From Rhodopirellula sp. (GTDB taxonomy: Bacteria > Planctomycetota > Planctomycetia > Pirellulales > Pirellulaceae), in the NCBI GenBank assembly GCA_024644085.1, contig JAHELS010000008.1, positions 1 to 61,429 of the forward strand: DNA of 61,429 bases. Direction: 5' to 3'. A model generated the notes under the pieces. The model saw only the letters and a program-made list of their open reading frames with translations, was not told where the DNA came from and ran no database searches. The position numbers were made by a program, and so were the translations under genes. Below are positions 42,679 to 52,271 of this stretch, piece after piece (the first letter of the stretch is position 1; every line of letters starts with the position of its first letter).

Positions 42679-43971
42679 GTGAAAGTTGATTCTGAATCTA
42701 CCTTGATCCACAACGGGCAAGTCATCGACGGGACGGGAGCGGCTCCGATTCCCGATGGCGTGGTGTTGATCGAATCGGGCACGATCCGATACGTCGGTCC
42801 GATGTCGGGTTCGCCGCCTGTGGCCGACGACACGCCGCGCATCGACGCCCTCGGTGGCACCATCATGCCGGGCTTGGTCGAAGCCCATTTTCACCCGACG
42901 TATTTCAATGTGGCCGCGTTGGAAGATCTTGATATCAAGTATCCGGTGGAATACGTCACACTGTTGGCTTCGTGCAACGCCCGACTGGCCCTGGAATGCG
43001 GTTACACATCGGCTCGCAGCGGCGGCAGCCTGTTCAATATCGATGTCTGGCTGAAAAAGGCAATCGAGAATGACCTGGTTGTCGGACCTCGATTGGCCGC
43101 CAGCGGTCGTGAGATTTGTGGTGCCGGCGGCTTGATGGATTGGAATCCAGACTTTCGTAAGATTGGCATGGAAGGATTAATCCTGTTGGTCAACGGTCCC
43201 GATGAAGCGCGTGCGGCGGTCCGTAAATTGGTCAAGGACGGCGTCGAGTGGGTGAAAACCTATCCGACCGGCGATGCGGCTTCACCCGATGTCAACGATC
43301 ATCACACGCTTTGCATGACATTCGATGAAATGCATGCCGTGGTACAGACCGCCCACAATCATGAAATGAAAGTAACCGGGCACTGCCGCGCGACCGAAGG
43401 AATCAAGAACGCACTGCTGGCCGGATATGACACCATCGAGCACGGAACATTCATGGACGACGAAACGCTCGAGTTATTGCTCGAGCGCGATGTGCCGGTT
43501 GTCCCCGCTCTCTATTTCGAGCAGATGAGCGTCGAGCGCGGGCCTGAATTCGGCATGCCGCAGAAAGTCATCGATGGGCACCAGGAAACCCTGGAAGGCG
43601 GCGCCGAAAGCGCACGACGAATTTTGGCCGCTGGTGGCCGGCTCGGGATGGGCGGCGACTACGGATTCGCCTGGAACCCGCACGGCGACTACGCCAAAGA
43701 ACTGGCGTTCTTCGTGGACTACGTTGGCTTGAAACCCCTCGACGTGATCCGATGTGCCACAAAGACTGGCGCTGAGATCCTTGGCCGCATCGATGAGATC
43801 GGAACACTCTCTGCCGGCAAGCTCGCCGACGTGTTGGTCGTCGAGGGTGACGTGGCGAAGGACATTTCCCTTCTGCAAGACCGCAAAAGACTGATCGCGG
43901 TGATGCAAGGCGGCATCGTCAAGAGCACGCGAGGCGTCAGTCAGCTCGTGGCGCCCGGCGTGGCCAACTAG
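42679..43971 (+). CDS. amidohydrolase-family protein
   Basis: A 430-residue metal-dependent hydrolase from the GTG at 42679 (AAAGGGG box 9 bp upstream). The TIM-barrel amidohydrolase signature starts with HNGQVIDGTGAAPIPDGVVLIESGTI, then GGTIMPGLVEAHFHPTYF with the HxH metal site, HCRATEG, the GYDTIEHGTFMDDE motif, and a Gly/Asp-rich GGRLGMGGDYGFAWNPHG. It ends with the composite beta-domain GTLSAGKLADVLVVEGDV. There is no signal peptide. Family members include imidazolonepropionases, dipeptidases and other cyclic-amide hydrolases; the substrate here cannot be named. Its 3' end overlaps the convergent MFS gene by 35 bp. Confidence 0.88.
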   Translation: MKVDSESTLIHNGQVIDGTGAAPIPDGVVLIESGTIRYVGPMSGSPPVADDTPRIDALGGTIMPGLVEAHFHPTYFNVAALEDLDIKYPVEYVTLLASCNARLALECGYTSARSGGSLFNIDVWLKKAIENDLVVGPRLAASGREICGAGGLMDWNPDFRKIGMEGLILLVNGPDEARAAVRKLVKDGVEWVKTYPTGDAASPDVNDHHTLCMTFDEMHAVVQTAHNHEMKVTGHCRATEGIKNALLAGYDTIEHGTFMDDETLELLLERDVPVVPALYFEQMSVERGPEFGMPQKVIDGHQETLEGGAESARRILAAGGRLGMGGDYGFAWNPHGDYAKELAFFVDYVGLKPLDVIRCATKTGAEILGRIDEIGTLSAGKLADVLVVEGDVAKDISLLQDRKRLIAVMQGGIVKSTRGVSQLVAPGVAN

Positions 43972-45199
43972 CCCACCATCGAGTCGATCGCAAGCTCGAA
44001 GCCGCGTAGCCGATCGCGGTGACAAAGAGGAATCCGCCGATCGAGGCGAACATGGCGGCAAAACCGTATCGTTCGCCGATTAACCCGAGCAGCGGCGCGC
44101 CGGCAATCATCCCGAGATCGAGCATCATCAGCGCCAGCGCCGAACCGGTGCCCCGCACCTTGCTTGGAAACGATTGCAACGTCAGCGAAGTCATCGTGTG
44201 GAACATTAATCCATGACCAGTCCCTGCAAACATCGCCGGAACAACGATCATCCACGAACGGGCCGCGTCGACCAATCCGAAAAAAAGCATACCCAGCGAC
44301 ATGAAGCACATTCCCACCAGCAACACCTTTCTTGCCCCGATACGGTCGGGTAGTCGCCGCGACGAGACGCGCACGATGATGCCTGAACCGGCATAGAAGA
44401 AAAAGAAGAGTCCGATCACCGAGACGCCTTCAATCCTCAACGATGCCTGATCAATGAAGCTGGCGACGAAAATGAACGGAGCCGACATGCAAATGCCGAA
44501 CGCCAGGTCGACCATCAATATCATTCCTGGCCAATACCGCCAGGTCGTCCTCAGAAATTCGGCCAGCCGGACTGATGACTTGGGGCCGTCGCTGGCTACC
44601 GAACGTAAGAATGGCAACCCGAGCGCAGGCAAAAGATTTGCCATGGCCGCGATCGAAAACAGAAGGACAAAGTTGCTCCGTTCACGTTCGAGAAGAAACA
44701 GGTCTCCAAGCAAAGGCCCGATCAACATGCCAAGAAAACCACCAATTCCAAAAATTCCGATCGCCTCGGTCCGCCGATGTTCCGGAGTCGTTTGCGTGAT
44801 GTACGTCAATCCACTTGCAAAGACGATCGCCACTCCGAGCACCAGGCTCGATCGAAGTACATAGATCAGAGGTCCGATCTCGTACAACCACAGGTTCGTG
44901 AGCGATGATGCTGCAAAAACGCCGTAGCCGATGCCCCACATCGCTCGCGCGCCGAGTCGATTGATCCACTGTGCCATCCATGGACGCAGGATCAGGCCAA
45001 GGAAGGCTCCAGCCCCCATGATCAAACCGACCTGGCCCAGGTCGCCGCCGAGGAATTCGATCCACCGCGCATAGTGGGCCATCAACGTATTCGCACACAC
45101 GAAACACGTTTGACTGACGAAGGCGAGCAGGAAATTGCGGTCGTAAAGTCGATCCGCGGTGGGTTGATTCAAGGTGGCTCCACGAAGCGGCGTAGGCAT
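43937..45199 (-). CDS. major facilitator superfamily transporter
   Basis: A 420-residue polytopic membrane protein with the two-bundle, twelve-segment hydrophobicity pattern of MFS carriers. The first bundle starts at FLLAFVSQTCFVCANTLMAHYARW, with a loop GLIMGAGAFLGLILRPWMAQWINRLGARAMWG that resembles the MFS motif between TM2 and TM3. The second bundle includes SVIGLFFFFYAGSGIIVRVSSRRLPDRIGARKVLLVG. No substrate-specific motif is apparent. The gene is convergent with the amidohydrolase and divergent from the large redox protein. Confidence 0.9.
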   Translation of the reverse strand: MPTPLRGATLNQPTADRLYDRNFLLAFVSQTCFVCANTLMAHYARWIEFLGGDLGQVGLIMGAGAFLGLILRPWMAQWINRLGARAMWGIGYGVFAASSLTNLWLYEIGPLIYVLRSSLVLGVAIVFASGLTYITQTTPEHRRTEAIGIFGIGGFLGMLIGPLLGDLFLLERERSNFVLLFSIAAMANLLPALGLPFLRSVASDGPKSSVRLAEFLRTTWRYWPGMILMVDLAFGICMSAPFIFVASFIDQASLRIEGVSVIGLFFFFYAGSGIIVRVSSRRLPDRIGARKVLLVGMCFMSLGMLFFGLVDAARSWMIVVPAMFAGTGHGLMFHTMTSLTLQSFPSKVRGTGSALALMMLDLGMIAGAPLLGLIGERYGFAAMFASIGGFLFVTAIGYAASSLRSTRWWASWPRRAPRAD

Positions 45200-45422
45200 C
45201 GCGAGCCATTATCGGCAACCAGTCGCGGACCGTAACCCGACGCGCAGCGAGCATTTCCGCACAGTTCAAGCGGAAATCGGGACGAGGGACGCGGGATACG
45301 ACTCCGCCACGCACGTTCGGACCCACCCGGTTCAGGGGCGGAGTTCAACCGGCGCCGTCGATGACTAGAATAACGGCCCCTACCGCGGATCCCACCTGTC
45401 GACTCACACGAATTCACAAGGA

Positions 45423-48400
45423 ATGCTCGTGCTCGTTCTCATTTTCAATCGTGTCGCTTTGACGACGATTCTCGTGCTGTTTCTCCATGCTGCACTGCCC
45501 GGCGGACGCGTGTTTTGCGACCACCCCGATTTTCGACTGCACGAGGGCGACCACATCGCCTACATCGGCAACACCACGGCTGACCGCATGCAGCATCACG
45601 GCTGGCTCGAAACGTACCTTCACGCGTTGCATCCCAATCACGACCTGACATTCCGGAATCTTGGCTTTGCCGGAGACGAGATCAAAACCCGACCACGCTC
45701 GAAAGATTTTGGCGATTCTGACCAGTGGTTGACCAAGTGCAAAGCAGACGTCGTCTTCTGTTTCTTTGGATACAACGAGGCTCTCCGCGGTGATGAAGGC
45801 ATGCCATCGTTCGAACGTGATCTCGCGGAAATGGTCGACGCAATGCGATCGCAAACTTACAACGGCGAGTCCTCGCCAAGGCTCGTCGTCTTTTCTCCGA
45901 TCGCGCACGAAAACCTCTACAGCCCGCACCTCCCCGACGGTGCTGAAAACAATGCGAAGCTGGAAAAGTACACCCGCGCCATGCGAAAGGTTTGTGATGA
46001 AAAACAAGTCGTCTTCGTGGACCTCTTCACATCGAGCCAGAGACTTTATGCGGCGGCGAACACACCGCTGACCATGAACGGCATTCATCTGCTCGACCAC
46101 GGCAACAAGCAGATTGCCGAGGTCGTCGTTGATCAACTGCTACCGGGGATGGCGATCCCGGACGATGTAGACAAACTTCGCGAAGCCGTTCTGGACAAGA
46201 ATTACCACTGGTTCAGCCGCTACCGGGTGGTCGACGGTTATAACGTTTTCGGCGGGCGTTCTACGTTGAATTGGCACGGCCAATCCAACGCCGATGTCAT
46301 GCGACGCGAGATGGAAATCTTTGACGTGATGACGGCCAACCGCGACAGGCGGATCTGGGCCGTCGCCAGGGGCGATGACATCGAAGTCAAAGACGACAAT
46401 CTGCCCGAAGAGTTGGTGGTCATGACGAACAAGGAAGGGCCGCTGCAAGGAGGTGCGTGGCCATACGAGGGAGGGGCAGAAGCCATCGATAAAATGACGA
46501 TCGCCAAAGGCATGCAGGTCAACCTTTTCGCTTCCGAAGAAATGTTTCCGCGGCTGATCAATCCCGTTCAAATGGCCGTCGACACCGACAGCCGGCTGTG
46601 GTGCTCGGTTTGGCCCTCCTACCCACATTGGAATCCGACCCAGCCGCGTCGCGATGCGATTGTGATTCTTCCCGACGAGAACGTCGACGGCGTGGCCGAC
46701 GAATTGATCGTTTTCGCTGACGAACTCAACAGTGTTACGGGGTTCGAGTTCTGGGGCGGCGGCGTGTTGGTTGCCGCGCCGCCGGAAATCTGGTTTCTCA
46801 AAGACACCGACGGCGATGATCGAGCCGACGTGAAAATTCGCATGCTGCAAGGTGTTTCCAGCGCCGACACGCATCATTCGGCCAACGCTGTGCTGATCGG
46901 ACCCGACGGATGGATGTACTGGTCACGCGGGATCTTCAATGTCGCCAATTTCGAAACCCCGACGAAAACCTTTCGCAGCGGCGCCTCGGGCGTGCACCGT
47001 TTCAATCCGCGCACCTTTGAATTTGAATTTCACTTTCCGATTGGACCGAATCCACACGGTGACGTCTTCGATCGCTGGGGTTATCAATTTGCGAATGACG
47101 GCACCAGCGGGACAGGCAGCTACGTCAATATCGGGAAGGGAATCGGCAACAAGAAATGGTTCGAAAAACGGGTGCGTCCCGTTCCTGCCACCGGGATCCT
47201 TTCCAGCAGCCATTTTCCCGAAGACAACGAAGGGAATTTCCTGATTTGTAACGCCATCGGTGTGCTGGGCGTTTTGCAACATGAGGTGAATTACAACGGT
47301 GCCGACATCACGGCGACCGAAATCGAGCCGATTCTCGTTTCGAGTGATCCGAATTTCCGCCCGTCCGACGTGGAAGTAGGCGGTGATGGGGCACTGTATG
47401 TCGCTGATTGGCACAATTCGCTGATCGGTCACATGCAGCACAACATGCGAGACCCCAATCGTGACCACGAACATGGGCGGATCTATCGCGTCACCGCCAA
47501 GGGGCGGCCACTGGCCAAGCCGGCAAAGATGAAAGGCAAGCCGATCGCCGAAGTCTGTGAAAACTTTTTTGCCAAAGACAACGGCACCCGTTACCGCGCA
47601 CGGTTGGAACTGAGCGGTCGTGATTCGGCCGACATTGTCACTGCCGTTCAAGCGTTCGCCGATCAGCTCGATGCGAAGTCCGTACACCCCGAACGCGACT
47701 GGGCCCAGGCACTGCTCGAATCACTTTGGGTCTTTGAGGAACATCGAATTCCCAACATCGAACTGTTGAAGAGAACGTTCCAGGCGGACGAACCCAGGGT
47801 TCGCGCCGCCGCGATTCGTACGCTTGGGCACTGGGCCGAGCGTGTGGATGATTGGCAATCGACGCTGATCGCCGCCGCCCGTGACGAGTCGGCGCTGGTG
47901 CGTGCCGAAGCCGCAAAAGCCGCCGTCGAATTCGGCGATCCCACCGCGATCGAAGCGTTTTTCGAGGTGGCCACGCGGAAAATTGATGCCGAACTCGAGA
48001 CCGTGCTGGCCTATGCGAAAAAATCGATCGACGTTGAAGGAGCGATCCAGAAAACCCTGGCCTCCGGCCGGAAACTGAGTCCGGCGGCACAGGCCTACAC
48101 GCTTCGCAACGCCAGTGTCAGCGACCTGTTGAAACTGGAACCGACCGAACCGGTTTACCGTGCGATCCTCAGTCGGCAGACCGCGGATGTGACGACACTC
48201 GCCAACGCTTTGGAAGGCCTCGCCGACATAACAGCGAAACCAAAACTCGATGTCTTGATGGGATTGATCGAGGAGGCACGCGAAGATTCCGATAGCAACG
48301 TCATCGGTCTGGGACAATTGCTCGTTCACCAATCTCGCGATGACTTGCAACGAGTCCAGCACAAAATCGAATCGATCGCGGTCGACGGCGAGACTCCGGA

Positions 48401-50363
48401 ACTGAAGCGCCTCGGATATGCCGCATGGGTCGCAGCAACCGGTCCGGGAGACGCGTTTCTCGCAGCGTCGCGTGATAAAGACAGACTTCGCGATTTTCTC
48501 GACGCGGTGCCGACGGTCGACTCGAGCGTTCGCGGGGAACTGTTCGAAAAAGTCCGGCCGCTGATCTCGAATTTGCCATCAAATTTAGAAGCAGAGACGG
48601 GCGGCCGGGAATTGCAGGAACAGGGAATTCGAGTCGAGTATTTTTATCCAAGCGCCGACAACGTCGCGATGGAAACGCTCGACAAAATGGAACCAAAAGC
48701 TGAGGGAGTTGTGCCGCAAATCGTGATGAACGTTCCCCAGCGAAAACAGTCGGATCGTTTCGCGCTGAGATTCACCGGCAACGTCATCGTACCCAAATCG
48801 GGCAAGTACACATTCTCAGTTGCGTCGGACGATGGATCGCGGATTTACATCAACGACGAATTGCTGGTCAACAACGACGGGCTGCACGGCATGTCCGAAA
48901 AACGTGGCTCGGTGAACCTCGCCGCCGGCGCTCACAAGCTTGTCGTCACGTATTTTGATAATGGCGGCGGCGACGGCTTGAATGTTTCGTGGAAAGGCCC
49001 AGGATTCAAGAAGCAATTGATTCCGGCGGAGCGATTGTCGACCAGCGGCAGCGAGACATTGCACGACGTTGCGATTCGAGCGTTAGCTTCGATCCCCGGC
49101 CATGACACTGAAAAGTTTCGTGCGCTCGCGGATCTCGTTGCCAGGGGACGCAACCGCGCCTCGGCGATCACCGCGTTGGCCATACTGCCCCGGGAATCCT
49201 GGCCCAAAGCGCACGTCCGTCCGCTCGTTGACAACCTGATTGGATTCCTGAGCGAAATGCCGGCGCGACTCCGCACCTCCGCCACTGCAACCGAGACGAT
49301 TTCATTGGTTCGATCGCTCTCGAAAGATTTGCCACCGGAACTGGCCGCCTCGATCGAAGATCGCCTCGGGAATCTCGATGTACGGGTCATCGCTATCGGG
49401 ACCGTCTCTCACCGAATGATCTTTGACAAGGAAATGATCGTCGCCCAGGCTGGAAAACCAGTTGAGTTTCGCTTTAGCAATACCGATGCGATGCCGCATA
49501 ACTTTGCGATCGTCAAACCGGGATCATTGCAAGAGGTTGGTGAACTGGCCGAAGCGACCGGACGCGATCCCGATGCAATGCAGCGGCACTTCATTCCTGA
49601 GTCCGACAAGGTTCTGCTGTCGAGCCGATTGTTGCAACCGGGCGAAACCCAGGCGCTGAGTTTCGAGGTACCCACTAAGCCCGGGGTTTACCCGTACGTT
49701 TGCACCTACCCCGGTCACTGGCGACGCATGTTCGGTGCGCTGTATGTGGTCGAGAGCCTGGAAGAATACCAGGCGGACCAGGCACAGTACCTGGCACGCA
49801 ACGATCTGCCTATCCTGGACGAACTACTGAAGATGAGTTCCCGGTCCCACCAGTGGACTTACGACGAATTGGAATCGGATCTTGAAGGAATTCACAGTGG
49901 CCGATCGTGGGAGGTCGGCAAGGAACTCTTCAAAGTCGCCAGCTGCGTCGGATGTCACAAACTCGATGGCGAGGGAAACGTTTTCGGACCCGATCTTGCA
50001 AAACTGGAGGACAAGAAACAGACCGCCGAAGCAATTCTGCGCGCGATCGTGGAACCGTCGAAAGAAATTGACGAGAAGTTTCAATCGAATGTCTTTGTAC
50101 TCGACGACGGACGGTTGATCACCGGAATGATCGTCGAGGAATCCGATGACGATGTGCGACTGGTGATCGATCCACTCGCCAAGGACAAGCCTACTGTGAT
50201 CGCGCAGGATGCCATCGTGGGACGAAAAAAGGCGGACGTGTCATTGATGCCCAACGGATTGCTCGACCGGCTGACGCGCGAGGAAATCCTCGACTTGATC
50301 GCCTATGTCTTGGCCAAAGGCAACAAGCAGCACGAGATGTACGAGGCGCATCACCACCATTGA
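45423..50363 (+). CDS. PVC-type SGNH-like/dehydrogenase/PA14/cupredoxin/cytochrome c protein
   Basis: A 1646-residue exported protein with N-terminal signal segment (LVLIFNRVALTTILVLFLHAALP). Domains in order: an SGNH/GDSL-like domain (about 35-240; block I reads IGNTTADRM without the Ser); the PVC membrane-bound dehydrogenase propeller (about 355-695); HEAT-like repeats (about 740-990); a PA14 domain (about 1068-1206, with SVASDDGSRIYINDELL); a cupredoxin (about 1320-1445, copper ligands suggested by MPHNF and YVCTYPGHWRRM); and cytochrome c with CVGCH (Cys1508, Cys1511, His1512). It ends with AHHHH. The heme and copper sites suggest electron transfer from a carbohydrate-linked oxidation in the periplasm or at the cell surface. 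It is divergent from the MFS gene. Confidence 0.9.
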   Translation: MLVLVLIFNRVALTTILVLFLHAALPGGRVFCDHPDFRLHEGDHIAYIGNTTADRMQHHGWLETYLHALHPNHDLTFRNLGFAGDEIKTRPRSKDFGDSDQWLTKCKADVVFCFFGYNEALRGDEGMPSFERDLAEMVDAMRSQTYNGESSPRLVVFSPIAHENLYSPHLPDGAENNAKLEKYTRAMRKVCDEKQVVFVDLFTSSQRLYAAANTPLTMNGIHLLDHGNKQIAEVVVDQLLPGMAIPDDVDKLREAVLDKNYHWFSRYRVVDGYNVFGGRSTLNWHGQSNADVMRREMEIFDVMTANRDRRIWAVARGDDIEVKDDNLPEELVVMTNKEGPLQGGAWPYEGGAEAIDKMTIAKGMQVNLFASEEMFPRLINPVQMAVDTDSRLWCSVWPSYPHWNPTQPRRDAIVILPDENVDGVADELIVFADELNSVTGFEFWGGGVLVAAPPEIWFLKDTDGDDRADVKIRMLQGVSSADTHHSANAVLIGPDGWMYWSRGIFNVANFETPTKTFRSGASGVHRFNPRTFEFEFHFPIGPNPHGDVFDRWGYQFANDGTSGTGSYVNIGKGIGNKKWFEKRVRPVPATGILSSSHFPEDNEGNFLICNAIGVLGVLQHEVNYNGADITATEIEPILVSSDPNFRPSDVEVGGDGALYVADWHNSLIGHMQHNMRDPNRDHEHGRIYRVTAKGRPLAKPAKMKGKPIAEVCENFFAKDNGTRYRARLELSGRDSADIVTAVQAFADQLDAKSVHPERDWAQALLESLWVFEEHRIPNIELLKRTFQADEPRVRAAAIRTLGHWAERVDDWQSTLIAAARDESALVRAEAAKAAVEFGDPTAIEAFFEVATRKIDAELETVLAYAKKSIDVEGAIQKTLASGRKLSPAAQAYTLRNASVSDLLKLEPTEPVYRAILSRQTADVTTLANALEGLADITAKPKLDVLMGLIEEAREDSDSNVIGLGQLLVHQSRDDLQRVQHKIESIAVDGETPELKRLGYAAWVAATGPGDAFLAASRDKDRLRDFLDAVPTVDSSVRGELFEKVRPLISNLPSNLEAETGGRELQEQGIRVEYFYPSADNVAMETLDKMEPKAEGVVPQIVMNVPQRKQSDRFALRFTGNVIVPKSGKYTFSVASDDGSRIYINDELLVNNDGLHGMSEKRGSVNLAAGAHKLVVTYFDNGGGDGLNVSWKGPGFKKQLIPAERLSTSGSETLHDVAIRALASIPGHDTEKFRALADLVARGRNRASAITALAILPRESWPKAHVRPLVDNLIGFLSEMPARLRTSATATETISLVRSLSKDLPPELAASIEDRLGNLDVRVIAIGTVSHRMIFDKEMIVAQAGKPVEFRFSNTDAMPHNFAIVKPGSLQEVGELAEATGRDPDAMQRHFIPESDKVLLSSRLLQPGETQALSFEVPTKPGVYPYVCTYPGHWRRMFGALYVVESLEEYQADQAQYLARNDLPILDELLKMSSRSHQWTYDELESDLEGIHSGRSWEVGKELFKVASCVGCHKLDGEGNVFGPDLAKLEDKKQTAEAILRAIVEPSKEIDEKFQSNVFVLDDGRLITGMIVEESDDDVRLVIDPLAKDKPTVIAQDAIVGRKKADVSLMPNGLLDRLTREEILDLIAYVLAKGNKQHEMYEAHHHH

Positions 50364-50402
50364 GTGGCGTTACCAGTCGTACCGACTTCGCGCGCGCATT
50401 GC

Positions 50403-50480
50403 AAACATGGTGCCCGCGCGTGAATGACACGGCGTGCGAATGAATAACAGGGTGCGCGCGGATGAATGACCTGATGCGCA
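50403..50480. repeat. cluster of short direct repeats (GAATGA)
   Basis: GAATGA occurs at 50422, 50438 and 50464, each in a GCGCG-like context, between the convergent 3' ends of the redox protein and the LRR protein. Spacings differ (16 and 26 bp), so this is a degenerate cluster rather than a true tandem array. No hairpin is obvious. Confidence 0.35.
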
Positions 50481-52130
50481 TTAAAGCTGCACCTTGCTCC
50501 CGTAGTCGGCAATCAGTTTCTCGCGATTTCTCAGACCGCGCGATCCGGTCAGAATCAGCTTCGAAAGTTTGGGCAACCGCGACGAATTCAAAACGACGTC
50601 AATCGATTTGCGCGACGTACGGATGTGGCAGAGCGAAATCTGGCGCAGCTCCGGAGTCCGCGCCTCGCGAGCGATCGCATTGAACGTGCTATTGGGTATG
50701 TAGAGGTAATCGAGCTTGAGTGCCTGGAGCTGCGGGAACAGCGGAGATGTAACAAGCTTGATCAGCGTCGATTCGTCGAGCGTGCCAAGGTCATCAAATC
50801 CACCTCCGAGTTCCAGACGAATCAGATTCGCAAACGACCTTGTTTGGCCAAGTCGGTTGACTGTTGACATGTCCATGCGGCACCCGGCGATCCGTAATTC
50901 TCGCAGCGACTGTCCGATAGGGCTTTGGGCAAGCATGGCGAGATCTTCGGGGCCAAGATGACAGGACTCAAGCTCAAGCAGTCGGAGATGAAAAAACGCT
51001 TCGGAGCGCACGAGGAATCGGACCGCACCGGGTTTCAGTCCGCACAGGTGCAATCGTCTGAGGCGCTTGAACGGTTTTTCAGCGATTTCTTCGATGTAGC
51101 TGCCCCCACTCGGTCCTTCTCCAAGGCTCGGGTTGCGCGTCAGGTCCAGCGATCGGCACTCCAACAGTTGATCGTTCTTGAGCAGTTCAGGGATGCTGCG
51201 CACACCCAGCCCCGAACCATACAGCGACAGTTCTTCCAGCTGGCCAAATGCGCCGCGCGCGGCGAAGGCTCGCAACCCACGCGCGGGGATCCGCGCCGTT
51301 TGCAGATCGAGTTTCTGCAGACGGTCGAGTGGCAGATTCGTCATCGCCTCGGCATCGGCGACTCGCAGTGCTCCTCGAACTCTCAGACTTTGCAACTTGG
51401 GAATCCGCAAAGTCCTCAGACCGCTGAGATCATTTCTGGTCGAACCGGTACCGATGGCAAAGTGTTTGAGGTGGGCAAAGCCCTCGCCGCCGGATAACGC
51501 GTTTACGAATTCTGTGTGGCCGCTAATCTCGAGATGCCGCAGCGAATCCGCGGACGGCATTTCACGAAGTGCAACGCCAATGGCTTGGTTGAAGGTGGCG
51601 TTGTAATGCGTGAGCTTCAAGGCCTCGAGATTCGAAAGGAACGGCGACGTCAGAAGCGCAAGCAGATCGCTTTCCGGGATGTTCAGCTCGCTCAGATCGA
51701 GCGATCGGATTTTGGACAACACCGGCGTCTTAGCCAAGGCTTGGCCGGCACCCTTGACGTAATTAAACCGCATCCAGTTGACCGGGGTAGTTCGGTAAAG
51801 GGCATCCGCCTCACCGACAAAAGCGCGTGCCCGCATTGTGATTTGGTGGATGAAGCCGCGCGCAAATTCGATTCGGCGAACATCCTGTTTCAGCTCACCG
51901 GCCCACATCTCGCGATGCTCGAACAATAACTCATCACAGCGGTGTGCCAGGTCGAGATAGGCAGGATCAAGCTCGTCAAGTTGCGCAAGCTGGCACTGCT
52001 TGCGAATGAATTCCCCTCGTGGGTCGCCGAGTTCTTCGAGGTAATCGGCGTAGATCAGCCGCGGCGCGTCGCTGTCGGGAGCAGCGAGCACTTCATCCAA
52101 AAATGCGCATCTTTGATCAAACTGGTCCAC
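50481..52130 (-). CDS. TIGR02996-domain leucine-rich-repeat protein
   Basis: A 549-residue cytoplasmic protein. The N-terminus FLDEVLAAPDSDAPRLIYADYLEELGDPRGEFIRKQCQLA is the hallmark repeat-companion domain (TIGR02996), frequent in Planctomycetes and Myxococcota. The rest is made of LRR-like repeats: KIRSLDLSELNIPESDLLALL, NLEALKLTHYNA, SLRHLEISGHTEF, LQSLRVRGALRV, LQKLDLQTARIP, QLEELSLYGSGLG, LRRLHLCGLKP and SLRELRIAGCRMD. There is no signal peptide or TM. It probably acts as a protein-interaction scaffold. It shares its repeat type with the LRR remnant at 14.7 kb. Confidence 0.88.
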   Translation of the reverse strand: MDQFDQRCAFLDEVLAAPDSDAPRLIYADYLEELGDPRGEFIRKQCQLAQLDELDPAYLDLAHRCDELLFEHREMWAGELKQDVRRIEFARGFIHQITMRARAFVGEADALYRTTPVNWMRFNYVKGAGQALAKTPVLSKIRSLDLSELNIPESDLLALLTSPFLSNLEALKLTHYNATFNQAIGVALREMPSADSLRHLEISGHTEFVNALSGGEGFAHLKHFAIGTGSTRNDLSGLRTLRIPKLQSLRVRGALRVADAEAMTNLPLDRLQKLDLQTARIPARGLRAFAARGAFGQLEELSLYGSGLGVRSIPELLKNDQLLECRSLDLTRNPSLGEGPSGGSYIEEIAEKPFKRLRRLHLCGLKPGAVRFLVRSEAFFHLRLLELESCHLGPEDLAMLAQSPIGQSLRELRIAGCRMDMSTVNRLGQTRSFANLIRLELGGGFDDLGTLDESTLIKLVTSPLFPQLQALKLDYLYIPNSTFNAIAREARTPELRQISLCHIRTSRKSIDVVLNSSRLPKLSKLILTGSRGLRNREKLIADYGSKVQL

Positions 52131-52271
52131 GATCGCATCCCTGGAGTGTCACCCACCGCCGCTCGCCTGTCAGATAGCGTAGCGTTGAATCAATCTGAAT
52201 CGTACACCCGAAAAATCAAAAAGACAGCGGAGCGCGCAATGCTTGTTGAAAAGGATGAGCGGCCAGCCATT

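Noticed and set aside
50340..50363. Artificial His-tag
   Set aside because: Only four His, encoded by mixed codons at the end of a natural cytochrome domain and followed by ordinary genomic sequence.
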